Positions 52,101 to 63,399 of a DNA stretch of 64,000 nucleotides are shown piece by piece. Origin of the DNA: Haemonchus contortus (lineage: Eukaryota; Nematoda; Chromadorea; Rhabditida; Trichostrongylidae); assembly GCA_000469685.2 (NCBI GenBank), contig LS997565.1, forward strand, positions 37,599,819 to 37,663,818. The letters run 5' to 3'. Below the pieces are notes generated by a model. That model did not search any database. It was not told the DNA's origin and saw nothing but the letters and a program-made list of their open reading frames with translations. Positions within the stretch are counted from its first letter, which is position 1, and each line of letters opens with the position of its first letter. A program made the translations under genes and the position numbers.

Positions 52101-52151
52101 GTTGATGAATCGGATGGTAATCTGAAAAAGGGCAAAAAGAAGACAAACTGA
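46187..52151 (+). CDS. tram-1: Translocating chain-associated membrane protein (TRAM)
   Basis: Multi-spanning ER membrane protein that contacts nascent chains at the Sec61 translocon; member of the TRAM/LAG1/CLN8 (TLC) family. Exons: 46187-46333, 48041-48113, 48535-48662, 48891-49021, 49149-49218, 49434-49558, 49658-49768, 51326-51469, 51543-51623, 51915-52005, 52089-52151 (TGA); 387 residues, close to the ~374 of vertebrate TRAM1. The N-terminus carries the conserved [16 protein letters not shown], followed by the first membrane span. Other signatures are [22 protein letters not shown] and [20 protein letters not shown] count seven to eight hydrophobic spans. Potential N-glycosylation sites (NET, NVT) lie in the first lumenal loop. 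The cytosolic tail is lysine-rich (PPPKTKKVK and GKKKTN), as in the family. The exon at 51326 uses an AAG acceptor, unusual but required for frame and homology. ATTTTTTCATAACTTTCAG directly precedes the ATG and suits SL trans-splicing. Confidence 0.95.
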
Positions 52152-53021
52152 TATCAAGCCAATTCTATAAACAGTCTGGAGGCGCTTCATGCCTCCAGAG
52201 CAGGAGCAGATTATCAAATTGAACAAGTTTTTTCTGCATATTGTAACTTAATGTTAAAGTTTATTTCCGTGATAATTTATTGTCTAGTTGGTCTTTTCTT
52301 TACAACATGTGATAAGTAGCGCAACAGCAGTGCAGGCCAATCGAGAGGCATCGTAGTTTTGAAGAGGAGATAAATCACCCACTCCCGGGTTTAGTATCTT
52401 CTCCCCGAAAGTCGCGTCGCGCTCGCCGCAGCCGATCGCGAGCTGTTAAGGGGAAGGGTCGAATCCTCGTGGTAGAATAGCCGCCGCAGAACCATTGCCG
52501 TTTGCCGTGGGAAATCGGGGAAAAGTACCGTCACCCCCTTCCTCTCGAGCGGCTTCATATCTTAAGTGTCTGTCTTTTATTGATTCTAGGCCTTAGATCC
52601 TTTCACTATTTTTTTAAAACTGTTCTCTGCATTCTCTTCCTTCACCACGGGGTTTGTGAAAGGTTGCGCTAAATTCCGAGTGAATAATGTAATAGTGATT
52701 TCGCTTGTGGATAATTTATTGACGTGGTGTTTCTGTGTGATTGTTTTACTTCCCTTCGAAATTTAATTACATTGATGATTATAAAGTGTTGTGGTTTTTT
52801 GAAGTTGTGTCTAACTTTGAAGGGGTCATTCTAGTATCCATCGGAGGATTTTCTTTAACTACTACCCTGTATGTAATATTAGCAGCTGCCTCTGGGGCTG
52901 TGAGATCGACTGAGATAGGTTGGTCGATCCGTGCGAATATCTCAAACTTGGGTAATTAAACATTTATATAACGCCCTTCAGAACAACGAGCAAACAACAA
53001 AAACAATGCGTACGAACAGAC

Positions 53022-53140
53022 AACAAATGAAACATAAACATAAAACAACGAGAGTAAGAGAAGGAATGCGCAATTCAACAATGAAACATAACACATGAAA
53101 CAACAACAACGAGAATGAGAGGAAGATTGCGCAATCCAGC
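53022..53140. repeat. Tandem repeat, two ~60-bp units
   Basis: Two adjacent units share ATGAAACATAA, ACAACGAGA(G/A)T(A/G)AGAG and TGCGCAAT(T/C)CA in order. The units differ by small indels of ACA triplets. Purine-rich on the + strand. Confidence 0.7.
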
Positions 53141-54064
53141 ATGCATGCGCGGTTCTCCCGCGCAATTTTGATTGAAGGAGATCACCTAGATCATCTTCGT
53201 TGTAGGGGTTTGTGGAACGTAGAGTTGGTGGGTTGGTGGTTCACCATGCTTCAGTGGCGAGATAAATAGGTTGTTGGTTCGGTGACTGGCAGAAAGCGCG
53301 TCAATGGTAAAGAAGCAGACCTATTAACCGAAAACGAGATTGAGAATGCATCTGAGAGAACAGTCTCGACGCTGGTGAATAAGGGGGTTAACTAGTAGGC
53401 GAGGCCTATATGTAGCAAGGAAGACGACAAGTCGCTGTAGCAGGAGCACCAAGCTCGCGGCTTGGTAGTCGAGTTGTTGTCTACAGTACTCTCTAAGCAT
53501 ACGAGGCGGGGGTTAGGAAAGTCACGTGAGGGAAAGCGGTCCTCATTGTACTATACAGGTACTTTTGACTACTTCCCGGTTAGGTAATGTCTTTAAGCTT
53601 CCTGCATTTGTGCTTCACTTGCCCCTCCCTAGTTCTAAAGAAATCGGTTCTCGTATCAAAAAGAGAACGGAGAGATGAGCAAACCCACTTTGTGAGTTTC
53701 GAAATGAAAGGAACCTTCTCAGTGTAAGTAGATTTGGGAGAGCTGCTGTTGTGGTGATAACACTGCGGTCACTACAACAACAGTTTTGTTAACATGATAC
53801 TAGTGAGAGAGGCCTACCAGAACTTTGACATAAAATAAATTTTTCATTGCTGCATTTTGTTTACATATTGATGTTGAGGCGATACGGGTCGTTCAGAAAT
53901 TTTCCGCGTGGAAGCTCAAATCTAGTCTTCTCATAAGAAAAAGTATCTTGTTCATATCCAGGATTGGAGTTGAAAAGGAAGGCACCAGCATTGGAAAGGT
54001 GCAGCATCAGAGACAAGCAGGAACGATTCATCTCTAGTCTTGACTTGGACGGTGTTATGCCCCC

Positions 54065-54089
54065 GGGGGGGGGGGGGGGGGGGGGGGGG
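54065..54089. repeat. Poly(dG) tract, 25 G
   Basis: Twenty-five consecutive G preceded by five C. It can form G-quadruplex or related structure, and its length is likely polymorphic or error-prone in assembly. It breaks reading frames in this stretch. Confidence 0.85.
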
Positions 54090-56632
54090 TGTGACTTTCG
54101 ACCGTTCGACCGGATGGAAGCTGCTTTTCGAGTAGTTGTTCCTTTTGGGAGCGAGTCGGAGTAGTCATCCATCCTACTTCGGTAGTCCACCTCATGATTA
54201 CCGAGGACACTTGTGAGAACCTGAGTCATAGAAGGAGGATAGACAAGGTCTCAAAACTTTAATTTAAACATGGAACGTCTACTTTGGCTATCATTTACCT
54301 CAACGGAAGTTAGATCTACGCAAAAGATGTTTCTTGTAGAAAAGCAACCGCCTCTGGTGTCAGTAACGTTACTAAGGACAAGGGGCTTGAAATAGTGTTG
54401 AAGATCATGATAGCGTCTGCTCTCGGGTTGAGAGACAAGAAAAACTTCGGCTAGATGCTAATCGGCTGGTGAAAACAGTTAAAGACATAATCAGAGGTCG
54501 CAAAGCAAAGCATCCGTCGCGTAACGTGGCACAGCAGCTTCCGTTCTAAGAGGAAGCACCAGGGTGACGACAGTTTATATTGCTTCTCTTTAGAGAAGCA
54601 GATCGAGTGAAAATTCCAATCTTGTTAAACCCTATGTGGAAGAGACGGTTTTTGTAGTCAACGGTCTAAGGAGGTGTACAACGGTGACGGTGCCAAAGAT
54701 GTAATTACAAGAATTCGATGGAGCTGGTACAATGGCTTTGGGTGAGGTGTAACTTTGCTTAGGAACTTTGCTGCCAGTTTGGAGGCCAATTACTCTTTCT
54801 CAACGAACCTAACCTACGAACCAGGAGATTTCCGCCAACCATAGAGGAGAAAGTGCATTTGATGGATGCAACGAGGCAAAAAAATTCGGAGTAATTTGAG
54901 GAAAGAGAAATGGTGATTCTGGTACCGGATCGATCAGTGCAAGCATGCGGAAGCCGTTGACGCAGGCCGGAATCTGGGGAGCACAGAAATTACGGTCGCG
55001 ATGCAAAGGGGAAATTTCCGCCGTACCGGTGGAAGCTCGGAGAAGCCAAACATTACGAGCATCAGTGTCACCAAAATCACAAGGATTTTCAAGAAAACAT
55101 TTGGAACAATGCTACGCACATCTTCTGCAATGGAGCGTGATGGGGTACTGTATTCGGTGGTAGAGAAGGTACGGTGGTCACAGAACACCTACCTTGAGAA
55201 GGCGCAACATCCCTCAAAAAGATATGCCGATGTAGCCGATTAGCTTGTGAAAATGATCAGTTATCAGTTTAGGAGTGGATCAAAGAAGGAGAAGCGACAA
55301 CCCATTCACATTGATTAGGGGTATATCTGAAAATGCCCCCTCCCCGGGATGCTAACTTTGCCAAACTGCCGTTAGTGGCAGTACGACCTGCTTACTCCGG
55401 AGAAGCAGGAGCTGGCAGCATGGTAGCTGAGGCGTATCAACTGTACCACCAAAGCCAATCCCGGACCTGTGAGTATGGGCGAAGACTGTAACCTACCACT
55501 CTTCAACGCGGGGGTTATGCATGAGGAAAAGCAGCGCTCCATGACCCATACCCATAATGTTGATTCTCCAATCATCATGCTTCTCAGACTCGTGCTTCTC
55601 TTACAGAATGCGTAAACACAACGATCGCACTTCTCGCTCGAATCCTTTGTCTCGTGTTCAAACAACAACATATAGTTTTTGGCAGTTCTACCATCCCTTC
55701 CCTTCCCAGAAGAAACTGTCTGACTTTCCTCCTCTTGGAGAAGGGTTTCCAGATGGTCTCTGTTGGGCTATGCTCACCACTGAGGATCTTTAGAACCTCT
55801 CCCTTCCTTCCTTCCCTAATGCTACTTACTTACTTGACTGTCGGCGGACAGCTACTAGGGAGAGGGTGCAAACGAACAGGCACGCCCCGCCCTACCGCAT
55901 TGCGATGGTGCTTCGTCGTCTGGGTCTCACAGGGAGAGAGGATTCATTTGACAATAGTCCCGTTGACGTCCACAACGGTTTGAAAACATACATTAAGCAG
56001 TTGTTCTGGCTTTTATGTTGGGGTCTGCTTCCTTTTGAATGGACATTTAGTAATCCCCAAAGTAAAAAGGGTGAAGTGTATGTTGTTTTTTCCTAAGTAA
56101 TTCCATTTCATCAGATTGTATGGATCAATGTTTTTGACATTGTTTTATCACAACAAATCAAATTAAGCTTCTTTTGATCCCAGGAATTATCTTTATGCCG
56201 ATCGAGTTTCCATTTACCTAGATTGGTTCTTGTCAAGAGACATCCTGACCAGGAAAGACTTATTGAGAGCTTTTTAGAAAAGTTTCTTTCATATATTGGA
56301 ATCGGTTTTGTTCTACAGTTTGTAATATACTCATAGGTGTACTCATTAAAACTTTCTAGCGGGTATTTCACTTTTGGCAGGTGTAACTAAGTGTTTCAAA
56401 TCTTTATTCACATCGAAAAACACCATAGTAGTGTTCTCATTAACTCGTTTTCAGGTTTTTTTTTACTTTTTATGCTTTGAAATCCATCTTTGCCTAAAAT
56501 CAGAAATGGGTAGGATACTCAAGTCCCTCCGTCATGACCGTGCTCACTGAGAATGGTCGAATGCGGGAGATAGGCTATGATAGCACTCTACGCTCCTAAC
56601 CGCCTAGTGACATTACTGGGTATGGGTACATA

Positions 56633-56861
56633 CGTGCGTCCGAGGATGTGCACGGCAAATTGCACAGCCAAGTGCGTGGTGATTTTAACGACTCCAGCGC
56701 CTATCATTGGGGCTAAAATCTGAAATACAGTAGATTAGTAGGGTCAGCTGATACTACTAATCTACTCTACTTCAAATTTGGGCCACAACGATAGGCGCTG
56801 AAGACGTCGAAATCGTTACGAACTTCGCCGCGCAATTTGCCGCGCGCATCCTCGGACGCAC
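56633..56861. repeat. Foldback element (MITE-like), copy 2
   Basis: The left end GTGCGTCCGAGGATGTGC pairs with GCGCATCCTCGGACGCAC at the right end. Internal arm blocks CAGCGCCTATCATTGGGGC and CGATAGGCGCTG also pair. The centre TAGATTAGTAGGGTCAGCTGA matches the centre of the copy at 13630-13885. Arm length is about 100 nt each with a ~20-nt loop. Confidence 0.78.
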
Positions 56862-57390
56862 CTAAGTCCGTCCCCCGACATTACTCTCGCACGGTTTTCA
56901 TTTATGGTGAATTCAGTAGGTGTGCTCGGCTTTCTTTTTCTTGATTTTTTTCCGGCATGGTGAAAAATCGAAGACCGTTCCTCGTCTTGTTCCCATTTCC
57001 AATGAGCTTTTTTTGATTCCTTTCTAAATCCCTGGGTAAATAATGGAAAAAGTGAGACCCAAGATGTCAGAGCGAATAAGTAGGGCCGAATTCGTTTTGA
57101 GCCGTTCTACCTGTATACTTACACTATATCCTTCACATTGTATCGAAACAATGTGTTTTTTGGTATATGATCATCCAAGTTTTGAGAGAGAAATACGCCA
57201 TAAACAGGAAGATGAAAACACAATAAGCAGTTATCCTCCGAAGTAAACGGTTGTTCCACACTGCTGTTCATTTTGTGTGGTTAAAATGATTTCTCGACAT
57301 TGTGGTTGGAATTTGGGCAGTTTTAATTGTGACGTTGTTCACTTTCCATTACAGGTAGAGGTAGGGGTTACTGAAGAATCGTCGGTTTAA

Positions 57391-60300
57391 ATGGCGTCAT
57401 CGTGGAATCGTCACGTCCGGCTATCCGTGTGTACGGTCAACAATTGGGCACTAGACTTCAAAGGTAATCTACAGCGAATTCTAAAAAGTGAGTCAACTCT
57501 ATCGCTTTTTTTGTTCTTTTTCTATTTTCGTATCTTAACCCTATTAGCTGAGCAAATAGCTGAGAAAGAGCAGTCTTTTTACAGCTTGTGAAGATGCGTA
57601 CAAGGAGGGTGCTCGATTAAGGCTTGGTCCCGAGCTTGAAATTTGTGGATATGGTTGTGCGGATCACCATTTTGAGATTGATACAGAGATTCATTCGTGG
57701 GAAATGTTGAAGGAAATCGTGGGAAAGTCGAAAAATGTAAGTAATTGCAGTTTCTTTGACTTATATAATTTTGAACACATGTGTAGTTTTCATTCTGTTC
57801 AGTGGCCAAATCTCTTGATAGTTACCGGAATGCCTGTTCGTCACAGAATGCTTCTGTACAACTGTCTTGTTTCTGTCATGAATGGGTAAGTCCTTCTATC
57901 GGTAATGGCATGACAATAATTGTGTTGCAGTTTAAGAGAATCTGCTTATATGGGGTGATGAGTTATGCCGACTCTATTATAAAGTTTATATTTTCCCTCC
58001 CAGCGCATTCGCATTCTTGCTAATTAAACATACTCTGATTTACTCACTTTTTGGAATTCATTTCGCCTTTTCCACCTATTTATTTCTACTTTTTCAAATT
58101 GAAAGTAATGTCAGCTAAACAAAATGTTCCAACTAAATTTGATTGTTGAATACTTCTGAGGATATAGTAATATGGAAGAGTTTCCCACTATTGCAGAAAA
58201 ATTTTACTCATTCGTCCGAAAATGGTACTATGTGACGATGACGTTTATCGAGAAAGTCGCTGGTTTGTGCGATGGTCCAAACCACTGACCACTATTCCTT
58301 TCCAGCTTGATGAAAGCATTGGTTTTGAACAGGTACGCTTCTTTGCCTTGCAAATATTCTCCATTGCCATAGTCAATTTGAGGAATGAGCTTGCAGAAAA
58401 CAGTCCCATTTGGGGACGGCGTACTGTATTCAACTGACAATGTTACGATTGGTTTTGAAATTTGTGAAGAACTTTGGACGGCTCATTCGTATGTTCGATG
58501 TTTCATATACCTTTGTCAACCACCGGCAAACATACACTTTTTTGAAGACGGCACATAGAACTAGGATTACGAGGTGTAGATATAGTATGTAATGGTAGTG
58601 GCAGCATCCATATTCTCGGAAAATCAAATTACCGCGTTAACCAGCTGATTCTTGGAGGAAGTGAGAAGGTTTGTTTTTTGCATGCTTTTTATCAGATTTT
58701 GTCGAAAGTTTCTTTTGTAGACTGGAGGTATTTACCTATTCAGCAATTATCGCGGTTGTGATGGTGACAGAGTTTACTACGATGGATCGTCAACGATAGC
58801 CCAAAACGGGAAACTGTACGCCCAAATTCACCAATTCGATATCGAAGATACCGTATGCTCCACTGTGCCCTGCTTGGTACATATACAGGCATGGTTTTCA
58901 GAGATGAACTTGTTTCAGTGCGTTGCGACCGCAGTCTTGGATCTCAATGAAACAATTTCGGCTCGAAACAAGAAGTCCAGCAACTGTTACGAGGTGCAGT
59001 TATAGTCATTTGTCTATAATGTTCGCTAAAAGATCAGCTATTTTTATAAAGACTCACAAAATTGGATAGAGTGATGGAAAGGAGCAATCTGGAATCCGTT
59101 CCGCGTTGCTTCTTTCCATTTCAGTGCTTTTGATGTAAGCTGACGATGATTAGCTTATCAGTAAGAATCATTTACAGTCAGCTCTTCTTCCGGAATACAA
59201 GACAATTTCCTTCGATGGCAAGCTCACCTTAGACCAACCTGTGCAGTGTTTATCCAAGGAAATCACAAATGTAGAACGACTGCAATTAGATCCTATTGAG
59301 GAACTTTGTCATGGGCCTCCGGCCTGGTTGTGGCACTATTTAAGAAGAAGCAAAATGGTAATAGGAATTGCCTTCTTCCGTTATTTGTCAGACTTGAGTT
59401 CTATGTTCAGGGTGGATTTTTCTTGCCACTTTCTGGAGGACAGGACAGTTCCTCGGTTGCTGCTATGGTTCGCCTGATGTGCAACAAAGTCTGTGGGGCT
59501 GTCAAGCGTAGAAGACTTACAGATGGTGACTTTGTGTTACATCTTTGTCGCGAATGCATGAATACTATTTGTTGAGCATCGGTGTTACTCCAGTCTATAC
59601 TCTTCTACTGACTCACTTTTGTCTCAGGTGGAGACGATCCCGCCTACTATCTGAATGGACAACGCGTTGGAGAAGATCCTGCTGAATTGTGTCATAAGGT
59701 TCGTTTTCTGACATTCCGGATTCTTTTTAGAATTAGAAGACGAAAAATAATGTTCAGCTTTTCTTCACATGTTATATGGCAAGTGAACACTCTTCTGCTC
59801 AAACGAGAGCCTGTGCAGATGGTTTGGCTAAGGACATAAACAGTAATCATTCAAGGTTCTATCTGCGAGTTCGCTATCCAACTTGTTATTCTTTTAATTT
59901 TATTGGTTTCTTTTAGCATGTTCATTGACTCAGTTATATCTGCTGCGTTGTCTGCCTTCAAACTCGCCAAGGGCTTCATACCGAGTTTTAATGTGAGTTG
60001 CTTTGTCTGTTTTTCCTTGTTCCTGAATGATTACATGCAATTACAGAGTAATGATTCCCGGGAAGGATTGGCTTTGCAAAACCTACAAGCCAGAATAAGA
60101 ATGGTATTTGCTTACTTATTTGCGCAGTTATCTCTTATAGTAGAAGGGCGACCTGGGAGTCTTCTTGTATTAGGCTCATCTAATGTTGACGAGCTGTGAG
60201 TTACAGTATTCTTTTTCTTTTTTCAAACTAAAGCTTGAATTGTTTCAGGCTTGTTGGTTATATGACGAAATATGATTGTTCTTCTGCTGATATAAATCCT

Positions 60301-61058
60301 ATTGGATCGATAAGTAAAGTGGATTTGCGGAAGTTTTTGCTTAAAGTTTATAATGACTATGGAATGAAGTCACTAAAGGCGTCAGTTGCATAGTTTTAGT
60401 TGGTTTCCCGGTTATTTCGGTGCTTTCTCGATATAAATACTGCTAATATATTTTGCATTTTTAGGGTCATTGATTCTGTACCTACCGCTGAACTAAGACC
60501 CCTCGTGGATGGTGCCATTGCGCAAACGGATGAAGTTTGCTTTGAGTGGTTGCTGTAGTTTGTAGATTGCTACATAAATATACATTGTTTAGGATGAGAT
60601 AGGTCTCACTTATGATGAATTGTCGGTTATTGGGCAGTTGAGGCGCCCGCGCTGTTTGGGACCGTATGGAACATTCCTCGCCCTCTGCTCCATGTGGTAT
60701 CCCAAATATTCATATGAAGAGGTAAATGAGTTTCTCGTATGAAGCGATTGTAGAATATTTTCGAATTTGCTTCAGATAGAGGCTAAGGTGAGGAATTTCT
60801 TCTGGCGTTATCGCGTCAACAGGCACAAGGCCACCGTAGCAACTCCATGTAAGTAGATTTGATATATTGAAAAAAAACGATTTGACAAATGGAGTAGAAG
60901 TCAAAGTAGTATTTTCAGCTTACTATGCAAATTGGTATAGTCCCGATGATCATCGAAATGACCATCGACCATTTTTGTATCCTGACATGGAGCACCAGTT
61001 TGTGATGATAAGGAAAAAGGTGAGAGTTTTCATGCTATCTAACTTTAGCAGGGCCTAA
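57391..61058 (+). CDS. qns-1: Glutamine-dependent NAD(+) synthetase
   Basis: Final step of NAD synthesis: amidates nicotinic acid adenine dinucleotide using glutamine-derived ammonia and ATP; cytosolic. Exons: 57391-57487, 57585-57736, 57803-57885, 58197-58332, 58397-58488, 58548-58668, 58721-58852, 58919-58993, 59178-59357, 59411-59525, 59628-59698, 59758-59855, 59917-59992, 60047-60195, 60249-60380, 60465-60534, 60593-60721, 60776-60848, 60919-61058; 706 residues, the same as the human enzyme as I recall it. The N-terminal nitrilase-type glutaminase has the Glu-Lys-Cys triad at E49 ([11 protein letters not shown]), K119 (RPKM) and C179 (FEICEELW). The synthetase domain has the ATP-binding PP-loop SGGQDSS at 364-370, then [25 protein letters not shown] and [17 protein letters not shown]. 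The last 13 codons run through a possible donor (GTGAGA at 61020), so the C-terminus could differ. The exon at 58548 uses a GAAG acceptor, chosen for frame and homology. Confidence 0.95.
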
Positions 61059-61902
61059 CAATTTATGTACGTGGCTGATTCGCTATCATTTTTTCATCTT
61101 CCATTAATTTTTTTTCTCCTTTTGGTGTTCACGGAGGAAGAAACTTCTTCACCTTGACACGAATAGTATCTATTCCGCATGCACCACGTAACTGCAATGT
61201 AGGCGCTATATGTCGATTTATTTCGACTGCTGGGCTCCTAGACGAGTTCATAACTTCTTTTGAGTAGTTCTTTCTACATGCCACTTGTTGAGAGTAGCTC
61301 GACAAATTGATGTATTTAAACTTTCAACATTGTAGCTGTAAGAAGAAATGTTCCGAACAAACGAAACTTATTGCAGGTGACCGAATTGAAGGCCAGTAGC
61401 CAACACTGATACGTATTTGATGCCTACCGTTGTCAGTCAGTGCATCAGAGTTAGAGTTTAGAACTGCCAAGTATACCGGTTATTACTTGCTGTCGGTTAC
61501 TGTTGTTAGTTATTTGCAATAATTTGTTGCTTGGTGACTTTACTTACCAGATTACTTACTTTAGTCATTGTCATTATTCTGCACACTTCAGCAACCCTCT
61601 CGGCACCTTTTCACTGTTTTTTCACTTGTCTCACCGTTGTTGACTTGTGTCCTTTTCCATGCTCTCACTACTACATTTTTGCATGTTATAGAAAGGCAGA
61701 TTTAATTGTGAACCGCAACGTCTTTAGATTAGATTATATTTTCTATATAAGCTGTGTAGCTCATTATAAATAAACTTACATCTCAAGAATTTTAGGTTTT
61801 TGAGGCAATGTTGTTCTCGACAAGTGTTATCTTTGCTGTGGTTGTTCACTTACTTGCAGTGTACATTTACACTTCGTAGTAATAGCTGTTTTGAAGAGTC
61901 TC
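61059..61902. other. qns-1 / sas-6 intergenic region
   Basis: An AATAAA at 61769-61774 may be the qns-1 polyadenylation signal, implying a long 3' UTR. An ATTTTAG acceptor near 61797 is followed by an upstream ATG (61808) that opens a 23-codon frame (MLFSTSVIFAVVVHLLAVY...) closing before the sas-6 start. It is either a uORF or spurious. The 844-bp spacing is large for a nematode operon but does not exclude one. Confidence 0.5.
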
Positions 61903-63317
61903 ATGGCAGCGACTTCGGAGGGTCCAAGTCAGCTTTTTGTTGGCTCGCTACCTGTTACATTATTACAACCGAACAAAAATGGACCTGAATATATGTGAGC
62001 CTCATCACATTTCGTATTTTCGTATTAAAGTTGTGAAAGATATCGCAAAATGTTACATGTCCATATTATTGTACTAGGCTTTTATAGGTCTACTGTGGCA
62101 GATGTATCTCTGAAAATTGTAGAACGGAGGCTGGACAGCGGCGAGAAGGTGGGTTTTTTGATTGCGTGTTTCAAAATCGAGAAGAAGATAGCTGTTGATG
62201 AAATATCGTCTTAGTTCGCTGTTTCTCAGGAGTACCGTATTGAAATCAGCCGACCAGATGACTTTGAATTTTTGTACGCGGAAGGCATTACTCGGACGAA
62301 ATATCAGGTTTGTTTTGACGTGATTTCGGTGGGGAAGGCAAATAGATTTCTCTATGTTTAGACGTTAGCGAAAACGTGGAATCTTAACGTTGATTTCGAC
62401 GACTTTCCTGCTCGAATAGTTCGCTTACTTCGAGAACGTGTTGGAGCTACTTCTCCTGTCCAACTCACATGCACTTTGAGCCAAGATCTATCCATTTGCA
62501 CGTGAGCGCCTTCTCATTTTTCCTGTTTCCAACCTGGGATTGTAAACTTACTGGCGCGCAGAGTTCCAACTAAGGATCCTGAAAAGTACAGCCACTGATC
62601 TTCCAATTATCAGGCGCTGCGAATTCCTTGTAGATGCATAGAAACAGTGCGTAGTGAGGAAACAGAAAGTTTCACAAGATATCATCTTTGCTCAGGTTTG
62701 AAATGATCCACATTATTGATATGTATACTGTACGAATGCCAATAGAGTTGAGAGCAGTTCGTGACAAGGATCTGTTGTGTCATATTATCAACAACATGCG
62801 TTCTCTACAGGCGAGTTCTCGAATAGGATTAAGACCGATTATAGCAATTATACATGTCGCATTTGAATAGAGTTTGTTTAAGAAGCAACTGTGCAAGCTG
62901 AACAAAGAAAGGAAAGACGTTGAAAAGGAAAGGGATGAGTTGAAGTGCATGGTAGACGATTTGAAGGAATTTCGTTTAAAAGCTGATCAAAGAATAGCAG
63001 AGCTGGAACAGAGAGTAAAGGATGCCGAAAAAAGGGCAGCAGATGAAACCTTGCGCAGAGAAGAATTTGAACAAGACCTTCAGGTATTCCCTAGTTGTCT
63101 AAGCAGCCCAAAGCTGGCGGTAATCCAGAGCCAGTGCTCGAAGCGACTTCATCTTACGATAGTTTCGACGTTTCAGTTGGAACGAGATGAACGTGATTCC
63201 GCTTTGAGTACAATTGAGCATTTGAAAGACGAATTGGCAGATGCAGAGAAGAAAGTACGAGAACTCGAAGAAGATCTCGATCAATGTGAAGAAGAGTGCG
63301 AAGAGCTCGAAGGAAAG
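61903..63317 (+). CDS. sas-6: Centriole cartwheel protein SAS-6 (5' part; continues past the window)
   Basis: SAS-6 dimers assemble through N-terminal heads into the ninefold cartwheel that templates centrioles. Exons: 61903-61994, 62088-62148, 62230-62307, 62362-62501, 62696-62810, 62871-63083, 63177-63317, phase 0 at the last donor, giving 280 residues so far. The head domain matches the C. elegans protein: LFVGSLPVTLLQP near the N-terminus, IEISRPDDFEFLYAEGITRT and YQTLAKTWNLNVDFDDFP. A head strand with IELRAVRDKDLLCHIINNM follows. From about residue 163 the chain is a heptad-like coiled coil rich in Glu and Lys (KERDELKCMVDDLKEF, LEEDLDQCEEECEELEGK), as in the family. The intron 62811-62870 starts GCGAGT, so a GC-AG intron must be assumed; reading through meets a stop. 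The remainder lies beyond the window, after an intron with a mariner remnant. Confidence 0.92.
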
Positions 63318-63399
63318 GTGAGCATGGTTTCTGAAACCAGGAAATGGTTCAGGATTTTATAGATTAACCGCTGTTTTGTGACAAGTACCAAGTTGTTTA

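Larger units (their letters stand above)
52152..57390. other. Intergenic region between tram-1 and qns-1
   Basis: No accepted gene. It contains a tandem repeat (53022-53140), a 25-G homopolymer (54065-54089) and a foldback element (56633-56861). A GC-rich patch is at about 52395-52540. Short open frames near 53860-55670 do not form spliceable models. The last ~50 nt before the qns-1 ATG hold a TTACAG that may be the trans-splice site. Confidence 0.5.
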
